From Terriglobus sp. RCC_193 (GTDB lineage Bacteria; Acidobacteriota; Terriglobia; Terriglobales; Acidobacteriaceae): DNA of 64,000 nt. Of this stretch, positions 55,644 through 64,000 are shown piece by piece. The notes beneath the pieces were generated by a model, which made no database searches, was not told where the DNA came from, and worked only from the letters and a program-made list of their open reading frames with translations. Within the stretch, counting starts at the first letter, position 1. The number at the start of each line of letters is the position of its first letter. Position numbers and translations under genes: made by a program. The stretch spans positions 123,296 to 187,295 of the forward strand of contig NZ_JBFUPK010000004.1 of the NCBI RefSeq assembly GCF_041355105.1. Direction: 5' to 3'.

Positions 55644-55769
55644 ATGAATCGATTTCCGGCATTCCGGGACATGCTGGCGCAGCGGTATGAATTGATCCGC
55701 GAATGGCAGTCTCCCGGTTCGCTGAAGGCGGGATATCGCATCTATCGTCCTGGCGCGGTGGAGCAGTGA
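55644..55769 (+). pseudogene. Possible C-terminal remnant of a glycosyltransferase-like gene
   Basis: A 41-codon frame (MNRFPAFRDMLAQRYELIRE, ending GYRIYRPGAVEQ) has the kind of final segment found after VIDLAGLND in AftB-like membrane glycosyltransferases. It lies in a different frame from the gene above. It could be the leftover of a duplicated or shifted copy, or a small gene of its own; the evidence is the ending pattern only. Confidence 0.35.
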
Positions 55770-55854
55770 TTGATTTGATGTGGCCTGAAAATTGAGATAG
55801 GATAGTAAAGAAATCAGAGTCCGCCAGGCCATTTAACCCCTCGGCGAAACGACT

Positions 55855-55881
55855 GGTGGGCGAGAGCCCGCCATTTTCTTT
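55855..55881 (+). terminator. Hairpin in the rimP leader
   Basis: GGTGGGC at 55855-55861 pairs with GCCCGCC at 55866-55872 (one G-U pair) around GAGA; ATTTTCTTT follows. It could be a terminator of upstream reads or an attenuator of the rimP operon. Confidence 0.55.
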
Positions 55882-55932
55882 GGTTTATTTGAGATTTCTG
55901 CGGCGCTTCGCCGTGAAGGAGGGCTTTTCGCA

Positions 55933-56538
55933 ATGGCAGTTTCCATGGATGCAATTCGTGCCGCGGCAGAACGCGTTGCGACGAGCCACGGGCTTGAAGT
56001 AGTCGAGGTCGACTTCACGGGCGCAGGCAAGGCGCGTGCTCTCCGCGTATTTGTGGAGAAGGATGCGGCTGGTCGCGACGCTCTGAAGGCAAAGGCAGCG
56101 GAAGCTGCGAATGATCCGGATGCGGAACCGATCGGCCTGCCTAGTGGCGTTCCCATCGAAGCGCTCTCCGGTGTCACGCATGAGGATTGTGCGGTGTTTG
56201 CGCAGGATTTTGGCACCGTGCTGGACGTGGAAGAATTGATTCCCGGGACACAGGAATACGTGCTGGAAGTTTCATCGCCGGGTATCGAACGCAGGCTGTT
56301 TAAGCCCGCGGATTACCAGCGATTTCAGGGCTTCCTCGTTGCCGTGAAGCTGTTTACGGCGATCAACAGCATGAAGACGCTGACCGGGCGCATGACCTTT
56401 GCAGATGATGCCGTGACGCTGGACCTTTCTGCGGTCAAGCAGAAGGGCAAAAAGAAGAAGGGCGCCGAGCCTCCACCGCAGACCGTTACTATTCCTCTGC
56501 GGGATATTGAGAAGGCTAATCTGGTGGCCGAGTTCTAG
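55933..56538 (+). CDS. rimP: ribosome maturation factor RimP
   Basis: A 201-residue RimP. LEVVEVDFTGAGKARALRVF near residue 20, GTVLDVEELIPGTQEYVLEV with SPGIERRLFKPADYQRFQG near 95-130, are the family signatures; the C-terminal Sm-like domain ends with IEKANLVAEF. RimP helps late 30S assembly. An acidic Ala/Lys insert lies near residues 48-70 and a Lys-rich loop near 170. AAGGAGG lies 10 bases before the ATG. It begins the conserved rimP-nusA-infB unit. Confidence 0.93.
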   Translation: MAVSMDAIRAAAERVATSHGLEVVEVDFTGAGKARALRVFVEKDAAGRDALKAKAAEAANDPDAEPIGLPSGVPIEALSGVTHEDCAVFAQDFGTVLDVEELIPGTQEYVLEVSSPGIERRLFKPADYQRFQGFLVAVKLFTAINSMKTLTGRMTFADDAVTLDLSAVKQKGKKKKGAEPPPQTVTIPLRDIEKANLVAEF

Positions 56539-56670
56539 CCGGTTCGTCTGCTTGTTGCTGTGACTTCGCACCGAGAAGTGCAAACACTTCTGCTGCGTCA
56601 ACGGCAGCAGGCCAAAGGCTGAACAGAGAAACAAGTTTCTTACAACTGAATACGTAGGAGTAACACAACA

Positions 56671-58362
56671 ATGGCAAGCGCACTGTATCAGGCAATTGAG
56701 ACCATGAGCCGCGATAAGGGCATTGAGCCCGAGATCGTGGTCACCGCCGTTGAGGACGCCATCGCATTAGCAACGCGCAAGTACTACAAGACGCAGGAAA
56801 ACATGCGCGGTGAGTTTGACAAGGAAACGGGCGAGATCCGTGCCTATGTCTACAAGACGGTCATTGAAGACGATACCGAGATTGAAGAAGACCCTGAGAA
56901 CTACATCACGCTGACGGAAGCGCAGGAGATGGCGCCGGGCGTGGAAGTGGGCGCGGAACTGCGCTTTTACAAGGACACGTCGCCGCTGGGCCGTATTGCC
57001 GCGCAGATGGCGAAGCAGGTGATCTTCCAGAAAGTCCGCGAAGCAGAGCGCGACACAGTATTCAATGAGTACAACCACCGTGTGGGCGAGATTCTGAACG
57101 CTACGGTGAAGCGCATTGAGCCGATGGACGTGATCTTCGACCTGGGCAAGGCCGAGGCGCGTATGCCGAAGCGTGAGCAGTCGCGTCTGGAGCAGTTCAC
57201 CGTGGGTGAGCGCATCCGTGTGGCTTTGCTGCGTGTCGACCGCGCTGCAAAGGGACCGCAGGTGATTGTGAGCCGCGCCGCGCCCGCGCTGGTGCAGACG
57301 CTGTTCCAGAGTGAAGTTCCGGAAATCTACGACGGCACCGTGATGATCCGCGCCATTGCACGTGAGGCCGGTGAGCGTACGAAGATTGCTGTCGTTTCGC
57401 GCGACAAGGACGTCGATCCGGTCGGTGCGTGCGTCGGCATGAAGGGTATGCGTGTGCAGTCCATCATCCGCGAACTGCGCGGCGAAAAGATTGACATTAT
57501 CGAATACTCCGATGAGATCACCACGTTTGCCGAGAAGGCTCTGCAGCCTGCGAAGGTGTCGCGTGTGTCCATTACCGATCTTGGTGAGAAGCAGTTGGAG
57601 GTGATCGTGGATGACACGCAGCTTTCGCTGGCTATCGGCAAGAAGGGCCAGAATGTGCGTCTCGCGGCCAAGCTTCTGGGCTGGAAGATCGATATCAAGA
57701 GTGAAGAAGAGAAGCGCCAGGAAGTGGAGCAGGCCATGGCTGCGCTGGGCGGCGGACCTTCCACTCCGATTGAGCAGGTCACTGAACTCGGTGAAAGCGT
57801 TTTGGATAAGCTGATTGCGGCCGGTATCACGACCGTGGAGCACCTTGCGGATATGACCGCCGAGGAACTGGGCGAGGTTCCGGGTATTGGTGACAAGTCG
57901 GTGGAGAAGATTGCGGTAGCGGTCCGCCACTACTTTGGCCAATACGAAGAGGGCGAGGAGCGTCCAGCGTCTTTGAGCGGCGTTGCGCAATCGCTGGGTG
58001 ACAATAGCGCATCTGAAACCTCTGTATCGCATGAAGCACCGACCGAGGCGGACGGCAAGCCGTCGACCGATGTGGTGGATGCGGATAGCGACGAATCAGA
58101 GGAGGGTCTGATGGGCAAGACACCAGAAGCAATCATCGCAGAACGCGCACTGAACGGCGTAGAACCGCTGGAAGTGAGTGATTCGTCGGAAGAATTGCTG
58201 GAGCGGGAAGAAGAAGAAGGCCAGTTTGACGGTTTTGGCAGCGATGCCGATGTCCGCGAGGCCCGTATTGAGAACGACAACCAGATGCTGGACGATCTGG
58301 CCGACCAGGCTGGTGAATTCAGCAATGAAACCATCGACCCGGATGAGAACACCCGTGGTTAG
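56671..58362 (+). CDS. nusA: transcription termination/antitermination protein NusA
   Basis: A 563-residue NusA: N-terminal RNA-polymerase-binding domain (LYQAIETMSRDKGIEPEIVV), S1 domain (RVGEILNATVKRIEPMDVIF near 135), two KH domains (GACVGMKGMRVQSIIRELRG and GKKGQNVRLAAKLLG), and a helix-hairpin-helix region (EELGEVPGIGDKSVEKIAVA near 405). The last 135 residues are an acidic Ser/Glu-rich tail not found in E. coli NusA. NusA controls pausing, termination and antitermination. GGAG lies 11 bases before the ATG. Confidence 0.96.
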   Translation: MASALYQAIETMSRDKGIEPEIVVTAVEDAIALATRKYYKTQENMRGEFDKETGEIRAYVYKTVIEDDTEIEEDPENYITLTEAQEMAPGVEVGAELRFYKDTSPLGRIAAQMAKQVIFQKVREAERDTVFNEYNHRVGEILNATVKRIEPMDVIFDLGKAEARMPKREQSRLEQFTVGERIRVALLRVDRAAKGPQVIVSRAAPALVQTLFQSEVPEIYDGTVMIRAIAREAGERTKIAVVSRDKDVDPVGACVGMKGMRVQSIIRELRGEKIDIIEYSDEITTFAEKALQPAKVSRVSITDLGEKQLEVIVDDTQLSLAIGKKGQNVRLAAKLLGWKIDIKSEEEKRQEVEQAMAALGGGPSTPIEQVTELGESVLDKLIAAGITTVEHLADMTAEELGEVPGIGDKSVEKIAVAVRHYFGQYEEGEERPASLSGVAQSLGDNSASETSVSHEAPTEADGKPSTDVVDADSDESEEGLMGKTPEAIIAERALNGVEPLEVSDSSEELLEREEEEGQFDGFGSDADVREARIENDNQMLDDLADQAGEFSNETIDPDENTRG

Positions 58363-58536
58363 CGTGAAGAAAGGCGGTGCAGAGTCCTGCGCCGCCGACT
58401 TTCACGGCGCTTTGAAGTGCTTCGGAGGCGCGAATTGTACCCTCCTGAGCGATAATGAATGTATTGGACTTGATTCCTTCTGGAGTGGAGCTGCCATGAA
58501 CAGCTAGCAGAGGGCAACGGAGTAAGACGAGGGCGG

Positions 58537-61500
58537 ATGAGCAAAGTACGCATCAACGATCTGGCGCGTGAGCTTGAGGTCAAGAGTAAGGAAATTCTTG
58601 ACGCGCTTACAGCAGTCGGAGTTACAGAGAAGAAGACTCACTCGAGTTCCATCGAGGATGACGAAGCAGACAAGGTTCGCAAGCACCTGACTGGCGGTCG
58701 CGCACCTGCACGTACGGCAGCCGCCGCCGAGCCGAAAAAGATTGATTTGTCGAGCGCGCGTAAGCCGGGCGATATTCAGCGGATGCTGGCGGAGCGTCGC
58801 CAGGCTGAGCAGCAGGCCGCCCAGGCTCCTGTTCCGGCAAAGCCGGCAGTTGTGTCGGCAGCACCGAAGCAACCGATTGTTGCGGTGGTAGCGCCGCCCA
58901 AACCGCCTGTGCCTCCTGCTGCTCCGACTGCCGTTGCTGCACCTGCGCCTGTGGTGGAAGTGGCAACTCCTCCCGTGGCTGAGAAGCCCGTGGTCGCTCG
59001 TCCAGTCGCCCCAGTTGCCCCTCCTGCGCCCGTTGCTCCTCCAGCAGCGCCTTCGCGCCCTCCGATCACGCGCCCAGTGATGCCGACGCTGAAGATTGCC
59101 CAGCCGCGCACTGAGTCTGCTGCACCGGAGGCTCCGCGCCGCACAATCGTTCCGCAGGCACGCCAGGCCCCTGTTATCGTGCATCCCGCACCGAAAACAG
59201 GTCCGGCGATTGCCTCACGTCCGCCGCAGGGTGTGGTGGTACGTCCGGGACATCCCGCATCTGAACGTCCGGCAATTGCTGGCAGCACGCCTCCGCCGCA
59301 GGGCGTAGTCGTTGCGCGTCCTCCAGCCGCTGCATCAACTCCCGCAGCACCTGCTGCAACGCCGGTTCTGGGCACTCCGCCTCCTGTTCCGGAAGCTGCA
59401 GCACCGGTGCCGGCAGCTCCTGAAGAGCCGAAGCGTCGCGTCATCATGCCGCAGACAGGCCCGCGCCCGTCGTACACCGCGCCTCCGCAGGCTCCCAGTG
59501 CGCCGCCGCGTCGTCCTATCTTCCAGCGCCCGGGTGGTCCCGGTGCCGGACCGGGGGGGGCTCGTCCCCCTTATGGTGGCCCCGGAGGCCCGGGTGGTCC
59601 CGGCGGTGGTCCTGCTGGCCGTCGTCCCATGCATCCGACGCGGACGTTCCCCGGCGGACCTCCAACCGGTCCCGGCGGACGCCCTGGCTTCGGTCAGCGT
59701 CCGGGCTTTGGTGGTCCCCGTCCTGGATTCGGCGGCGGTCCTCGCCCCGGTGGCGGTGGTCTGATCTCAGAAGGCACCCCGGGAGCGCAGAAGCCCGGTA
59801 TGCGTCCTGCTGCCAAAAAAGGTGCGGCACACAAGAAGCGTTACGAAAAGAGCAAAGAAGGCCCAATGAAGGGCTTTGCGCCACCGTCGCGGTTTGGCGG
59901 AGCGCAGATTGCTATGGGCGAACAGCCCATTACGCGCACCATTACCGTGACGGAAGGCGTTACCGTAAAGGACCTGGCAGAAGCACTTGGTCTCCGCGGT
60001 AAGGATCTGATCGCTACGTTGCTGATGCGCGGTGTTCTGGTCACTGTCAATCAGTCGCTGGATAACGAATTGGTGAAATCCGTCTCCGCCGCCTATGGCG
60101 CGGATGCACAGATTCAGACCGTGGAAGAGCAGCTTGAGAATGAAGCGATCGAAGGCGTCCTGACAGATACCAGCGGTATGACGGAAATCGTCCGTCCGCC
60201 GGTGGTTACCGTCATGGGCCACGTCGATCACGGTAAGACTTCGTTGCTCGATGCGATTCGTTCTACTGACGTGGCCAGCGGCGAAGCCGGTGGTATCACG
60301 CAGCACATCGGTGCATACAAGGTGCACGTCACCAAGGAAGATTCGCCTGCCTTTGGCCGCGAGATTGTCTTCCTGGATACGCCGGGTCACGAAGCCTTTA
60401 CCCGCATGCGTGCACGCGGCGCCAAGGTTACGGACATCGTTGTTGTGGTGGTTGCAGCGGATGACGGTGTGATGCCGCAGACGATTGAAGCCATTGATCA
60501 CGCGAAGGCAGCAAAGGTGCCGATCATCGTGGCGATCAATAAGATCGACAAGCCCGGTGCGGACAGCAATAAGGTGAAGGCCCAGCTTGCCGAGCGTGGT
60601 CTTCAGCTTGTGGGCTGGGGCGGCGACGTGGAATTCGTTGAAGTTTCCGCGAAGCAGCGTATCAACCTGGACGGCCTGGAAGAGATGATCTGTCTCGTTG
60701 CCGACACAAACGCACAGAAGGCAATTCCTGAGCGTCCGGCAGTGGGTACCGTTATCGAAGCCAAGCTGGATCGTGGCCGCGGTGCGGTTGCGTCCATCCT
60801 GGTGCAGAACGGAACGCTGAAGGTGGGCGACAGCTATATCGTCGGTAACACGTTCGGTAAGATCCGCGCCATGTTCGACGATCGCGGCCGTTCCATTGAA
60901 ACTGCAGGACCTTCGACACCTGTTGAAATCCTTGGTCTGGAGAGCATTCCGGACGCTGGCGACACGTTTATTGTGATGAGCGATCGTGACCGTGCCAAGG
61001 AAATTGCACGCTACCGTACGCTCAAGGAGCGCGAAGCACAGCTTGCGAAGAGCAGCCGTGTGTCGCTGGAAGGCCTTGCAGAACAGATCAAGCAGGCTGG
61101 CGTTAAGGATCTCAACCTTGTTCTCAAGGGCGACGTGCAGGGCTCGGTGCAGGTGCTGATCGACAGCCTGCAGCGCATGACGACGGAAAAGGTACGTGTC
61201 CGCGTGCTGCACTCCGGCGTCGGCGCCATCACCGAAAGCGATGTGCTGCTGGCCACCGCGTCGAACGCCGTCATCATCGGCTTCAACGTGCGTCCAGAGC
61301 GCAAAGCACAGGAACTGGCGGATCAGGACAACGTGGAAATTCGTCTGCACTCCATCATTTACGAGCTGCAGGACGAGATTCAAAAGGCCATGCTTGGCCT
61401 GTTGGATCCGGTCTTCCGCGAGAACTACCTGGGCCGTGCAGAAGTGCTCAACGTCTTCAAGATCACGAAGGTCGGTCAGATTGCCGGCTGCGTGGTTCGC

Positions 61501-61773
61501 GATGGCACGATCACCCGCAACTCGCAGGTACGCGTGATGCGCGACGGTGCCGAAGTCTGGAAGGGCAAGATCACCAACCTGAAGCGCTTCAAGGACGACG
61601 TTCGTGAAGTGACCAACGGCATGGAATGCGGTATCGATCTCAGCCTGCGGGACATTCGCGTGGGTGACTTGATCGAGGCGTTCTCCACGGAGAAGATGGC
61701 TGCGGAACTGGGCGAGAATCTTGCGGAGAAGAAAGCCGCCGAGGCCAAGGCTTCGGAGCCAGCTACCGTGTAA
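58537..61773 (+). CDS. infB: translation initiation factor IF-2
   Basis: A 1078-residue IF-2. The N-terminal domain [20 protein letters not shown] is followed by about 380 residues of Pro/Ala/Gly-rich low complexity, including many GGPGG-like blocks near residues 330-405, then a second IF2-N segment ([20 protein letters not shown]), and the G domain from about 550 with [14 protein letters not shown] (G1), DTPGH (G3) and NKIDKP (G4). Domains II, III and IV end the protein. IF-2 places initiator tRNA on the 30S subunit. Third gene of rimP-nusA-infB, with a terminator behind it. Confidence 0.97.
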   Translation: MSKVRINDLARELEVKSKEILDALTAVGVTEKKTHSSSIEDDEADKVRKHLTGGRAPARTAAAAEPKKIDLSSARKPGDIQRMLAERRQAEQQAAQAPVPAKPAVVSAAPKQPIVAVVAPPKPPVPPAAPTAVAAPAPVVEVATPPVAEKPVVARPVAPVAPPAPVAPPAAPSRPPITRPVMPTLKIAQPRTESAAPEAPRRTIVPQARQAPVIVHPAPKTGPAIASRPPQGVVVRPGHPASERPAIAGSTPPPQGVVVARPPAAASTPAAPAATPVLGTPPPVPEAAAPVPAAPEEPKRRVIMPQTGPRPSYTAPPQAPSAPPRRPIFQRPGGPGAGPGGARPPYGGPGGPGGPGGGPAGRRPMHPTRTFPGGPPTGPGGRPGFGQRPGFGGPRPGFGGGPRPGGGGLISEGTPGAQKPGMRPAAKKGAAHKKRYEKSKEGPMKGFAPPSRFGGAQIAMGEQPITRTITVTEGVTVKDLAEALGLRGKDLIATLLMRGVLVTVNQSLDNELVKSVSAAYGADAQIQTVEEQLENEAIEGVLTDTSGMTEIVRPPVVTVMGHVDHGKTSLLDAIRSTDVASGEAGGITQHIGAYKVHVTKEDSPAFGREIVFLDTPGHEAFTRMRARGAKVTDIVVVVVAADDGVMPQTIEAIDHAKAAKVPIIVAINKIDKPGADSNKVKAQLAERGLQLVGWGGDVEFVEVSAKQRINLDGLEEMICLVADTNAQKAIPERPAVGTVIEAKLDRGRGAVASILVQNGTLKVGDSYIVGNTFGKIRAMFDDRGRSIETAGPSTPVEILGLESIPDAGDTFIVMSDRDRAKEIARYRTLKEREAQLAKSSRVSLEGLAEQIKQAGVKDLNLVLKGDVQGSVQVLIDSLQRMTTEKVRVRVLHSGVGAITESDVLLATASNAVIIGFNVRPERKAQELADQDNVEIRLHSIIYELQDEIQKAMLGLLDPVFRENYLGRAEVLNVFKITKVGQIAGCVVRDGTITRNSQVRVMRDGAEVWKGKITNLKRFKDDVREVTNGMECGIDLSLRDIRVGDLIEAFSTEKMAAELGENLAEKKAAEAKASEPATV

Positions 61774-61789
61774 TTAGTTCAAAAATCAC

Positions 61790-61826
61790 AAAGAGAAGAG
61801 GCGGGCAAAGCCCGGCTCTTCTCTTT
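61790..61826. terminator. Two-way terminator between infB and the EAL gene
   Basis: AAAGAGAAGAG and CGGGC at 61790-61806 pair with GCCCG and CTCTTCTCTTT at 61810-61826 with one G-G mismatch. Confidence 0.85.
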
Positions 61827-61831
61827 GCATT

Positions 61832-62605
61832 TCACGCATCCATTTCAGTTGGAGTTGGCAGCGTGAAGTTTGGCAGAGCTTCAAAGCCGGGCATGGCGAA
61901 CAGATAACCCTGCATGTGTTCAATACCGCAGCGGAGTAAAGCGACATACTCTTCCAGGCTTTCCACCCCTTCTGCGATCAGGTCCATCTCTTCTGCATTG
62001 CAAACCTTTTGCAGGGAAGCGATGGCTGCTTGCGAGTGTGGATGCAGGTGCAGGTTCCGTGTGATCGTCATATTGAGCTTCAGGATGTCGGCTCGCATCT
62101 GTTTGTACACGGCTTTCTCTGAGAGGGCCGCTTGTAGATCGTCAATGGCAAGGGCGATACGGAAGCCATTGCGCTGATACTCGCGGGCGACTGTTCTCAC
62201 CTGTTTGGTATCGAGAAGTCGCTCTGAATCTGTCATTTCAAAGATCAGCCTTTTGTAAGGAAAGTTCAGTGACCTGGCGGCGGCGAGTGTCATTGCGCTG
62301 CATGCTTCGGGTGTGCAGATCGCTCGCGGAAGAAAGTTGATGGACAGAGCGGCATTTGATTTTGTAATGCCAAGATTGGTCGCCAATGTCATCGCGCGGC
62401 TACGGCAATGCTGATGAAAAAGAAACTGATCATTCTCTTTCAATCGCCCGAGTATGCTGGCCGCACTTTGGCCCTGAGGTCCGCGGACGAGAGCCTCATA
62501 CGCATAGACGTTGCCTGTGGTGACGTTCACCATAGGTTGAAATGCCATGCTGAAAGGGAAGCCCGCCTGGAGCTCTACTGCCGTGGCGAGGAAAGCCGGT
62601 TCCAT
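61832..62605 (-). CDS. EAL domain protein, likely c-di-GMP phosphodiesterase
   Basis: A 257-residue single EAL domain. Catalytic positions are mostly in place: Glu in YAYEALVRG, Asn in SINFLPRA, Glu in IFEMTDSE, Asp-Asp in AIDDLQAAL, Lys in ILKLNMT, Glu in IAEGVESLE and Gln in MQGYLF. The loop after Asp-Asp, usually FGTGYSS, reads LQAALSEK, so dimer and metal control may differ. There is no ribosome-binding site before the ATG at 62605; the frame is open to about 62683 with a plausible peptide (NIHFVADSADVVRM) but no standard start, so the true N-terminus is uncertain. It lies 79 bases behind a GGDEF remnant on the same strand. Confidence 0.8.
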   Translation of the reverse strand: MEPAFLATAVELQAGFPFSMAFQPMVNVTTGNVYAYEALVRGPQGQSAASILGRLKENDQFLFHQHCRSRAMTLATNLGITKSNAALSINFLPRAICTPEACSAMTLAAARSLNFPYKRLIFEMTDSERLLDTKQVRTVAREYQRNGFRIALAIDDLQAALSEKAVYKQMRADILKLNMTITRNLHLHPHSQAAIASLQKVCNAEEMDLIAEGVESLEEYVALLRCGIEHMQGYLFAMPGFEALPNFTLPTPTEMDA

Positions 62606-62684
62606 GCGAACTACATCGGCAGAATCGGCGACAAAATGAATGTTGGAATCTGCTTTTGTTTGTATTGGCCGATCAGTTGATCAG

Positions 62685-62850
62685 TTATAGCAATGTTTCG
62701 CTTTCGGCGTCATAGATGATGGTCCGATTACGTCCCAGATGCTTCGCGTGGTACATCGCCTTGTCCGCTTCTTTTTGCAGTTGCGCCCATGTGATATCAG
62801 CGTGACCACGGGGTGATGTCACATGGGCGTAACCGCAGGGTATCCGGGGC
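62685..62850 (-). pseudogene. C-terminal remnant of a GGDEF (diguanylate cyclase) gene
   Basis: On the minus strand the frame ending at the TAA 62685-62687 encodes ADITWAQLQKEADKAMYHAK followed by HLGRNR, the unmistakable last helices of a GGDEF domain, preceded by a strand-like CGYAHVTSP. The GGDEF active-site motif and everything before it are missing; upstream of about 62850 the sequence turns into non-homologous DNA and the recombinase gene on the other strand. The gene was therefore cut, most simply by insertion of the element starting here. The exact junction cannot be set by eye. Confidence 0.7.
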
Positions 62851-62925
62851 TGTTCAGACGTTGAACTTGAAGACGTTGAAAGTGACCTTCTCCGCGCCCT
62901 GCACGGGTTTTCGTGCCGATAAGGG

Positions 62926-62942
62926 GTGACAGGAGGTGTCAC
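62926..62942 (+). promoter_or_regulatory. Inverted repeat holding the recombinase ribosome-binding site
   Basis: GTGACA at 62926-62931 and TGTCAC at 62937-62942 flank GGAGG. The GTG start of the recombinase follows at once, so the hairpin could block translation or the palindrome could bind a regulator or the recombinase. Confidence 0.5.
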
Positions 62943-63931
62943 GTGTATCAGAAGCATAATCGCTTCATGGCTGACTGGACAGACCGGAGGGGGAAGCGAA
63001 AACGGAAGTCGTTTCTAACGGCTGCTGAAGCGGAAGCATTCGAGATAACTCAAAAGGCAAACGCGCGCCCAAAAGCAAAGGCGGTGCGGGTGTCAGCGTT
63101 ACGAAAATCCTCACCGCCATCACGGGTAGTCAGAAGCCCACAAACGCAATCCACTATTGCGTCAAAGGCATCATCGGCGAGGTCGGATCGAAACGACCAC
63201 AAGACCTTGTCGCACTCGATGTCCCGCGCATCTGCAAAACGTTCGAGCGTTACTGTGTCGCGACGCGGTACAACTACCACTCGTACCTCCGAACGCTCCT
63301 CCGCAAACTCGCGGAAAGCTACGGAGCGCCACACGGATTGCATCGCGAAGTCCCGCAAGTCCAAGCCCCATCACCACGAACCCGCACCGTCACGGACGCG
63401 GAGGTCGAAGTGATACTCTCCAGCGCATCGCCAGCCATGAGGCTGTTCGTGTTGCTGTGTCTCGACCTGGGATTGCGGAGCGGAACGGCTGTGAAGATAA
63501 GCCCATCGCACTACGACCCGAACAGTGGAACTATCAGCTTCACGACGAAGAAACAATCAACACAAACGCTGCCAGTTACTCGCGAGATTGCAGTCATCTT
63601 TGCCACGTGCGAACGATGTCTGCCAGAGGTGCCGTATTACACCTTTCTGAGCGTGAGGCGCGGAGGCTGTCGTGTCAGCGTGGCTCTATCGTTCAAGCAT
63701 CTTCTTCGCAGATGCGGATTGGACGACCGAATCAGGCCACACGACCTCCGACGCACAGCAGCGGAACGCGTCTATGCCGTCACGAAGGATATGCGCGACG
63801 TGCAAAGCGTTCTCGGACACAAGCGCCTAGCCAACACCATGCACTACCTCGACCGTGGGGGGCGTGGACTCAGCGTCGCCATCCTCGAACAGGCAAAGAT
63901 TTTGCACAAGCCAACGGAGGTCATCCAGTGA
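62943..63931 (+). CDS. tyrosine recombinase (integrase) in two frames joined by a -1 slippery site
   Basis: The GTG at 62943 is 6 bases after AGGAGG. The first frame encodes an arm-type N-terminus (RFMADWTDRRGKRKRKSFLT, EAEAFEITQKANARPK). It continues to make sense only to about 63074; the catalytic domain is in the -1 frame, open from 63029 and running to the TGA at 63929-63931. Joined at C CCA AAA (63068-63074) the product has about 329 residues. The catalytic set is visible: Arg in LGLRSGTAVKI, His-x-x-Arg in RPHDLRRTAAE, His and Tyr in VLGHKRLANTMHYLD. It probably moves the element that cut the GGDEF gene. A plain single-base deletion is the alternative to programmed shifting. Confidence 0.85.
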
Positions 63932-64000
63932 CCGCGAAAGAACAGGAACTCCTGCACCACAACGCAAGCATTCTGGCTGATCGTTGCGGTCATGCCATCG
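63928..64000 (+). CDS. Start of a second element gene, cut by the window end
   Basis: GTG at 63928 overlaps the recombinase TGA by 4 bases (GTGA) and is preceded by GGAGGT at 63916-63921, a good ribosome-binding site. The 24 visible codons read VTAKEQELLHHNASILADRC and on to the edge. The tight coupling shows that it belongs to the same element as the recombinase; its function cannot be seen. Confidence 0.65.
   Translation, partial: MTAKEQELLHHNASILADRCGHAI

Noticed and set aside
56767..58032. A 421-codon open frame antisense to nusA
   Set aside because: Shadow of nusA codon bias, no motifs.
59500..59760. Repetitive GGTCC-rich DNA that looks like a repeat array
   Set aside because: It is the Gly/Pro low-complexity coding region of infB, not a CRISPR or satellite array.
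59767..61383. A 538-codon open frame antisense to infB
   Set aside because: It lies over the conserved G domain of IF-2; His/Asn/Arg-rich shadow.
1..64000. tRNA or rRNA genes
   Set aside because: No T-arm GTTCGANTC with matching acceptor stem was recognised on either strand by eye; a tRNAscan run would settle it.

Overview
The window looks like chromosome from a soil Acidobacteriota of the Terriglobia type (Terriglobus, Granulicella, Edaphobacter and relatives). The inference rests on three very large Oar-like receptors with an N-terminal carboxypeptidase-regulatory domain, two proteins that read as the soil-associated TIGR03435 family, one protein that reads as the acidobacterial VWFA-related family TIGR03436, dispersed palindromes built on GTCATCCTGAGCG, and moderately high GC. 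No tRNA, rRNA or CRISPR array was recognised.

Layout. 1-3156: the end of an unknown gene, then mreB-mreC-mreD on the minus strand. 3226-5616: a membrane glycosyltransferase-like gene divergent from alanine dehydrogenase. 5742-9478: an NtrY/NtrX-type two-component pair. 9459-15026: mostly minus-strand genes (acetyltransferase, small protein, era, corC-like, ybeY, phoH) with one plus-strand cupin. 15339-18650: first large receptor. 18836-23121: SMR-like protein, rpsT, then mrdA and rodA, the partners of the Mre proteins but about 16 kb away and on the other strand. 23260-31386: HAD phosphatase, rpe, secreted M28 peptidase, second receptor, BamD-like protein. 31450-31860: a gene-free patch packed with palindromic repeats. 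31927-36646: secreted esterase, pyrophosphatase, valS.

37088-44757 is the most distinctive block: two tandem TIGR03435-like genes with matching leaders, a receptor-like barrel protein with little or no plug, started by TTG directly after the previous stop, and a secreted VWA protein 2 bases further on. They look like one transcription unit for an envelope or secreted assembly of unknown function.

44857-51953: flavin monooxygenase-like gene, EAL/HDOD regulator, DMT transporter divergent from a LysR regulator, and an AraC regulator followed by three small genes. 52246-55769: guaB and a membrane glycosyltransferase with a possible gene remnant behind it. 55933-61773: the classic rimP-nusA-infB unit.

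61832-64000 is a mobile-element boundary. A minus-strand EAL gene is preceded by only the last part of a GGDEF gene, which is cut off where a plus-strand tyrosine recombinase begins. The recombinase is split into two frames, and the frames meet at a canonical -1 slippery heptamer, C CCA AAA. A second element gene starts inside the recombinase stop codon and runs off the window.
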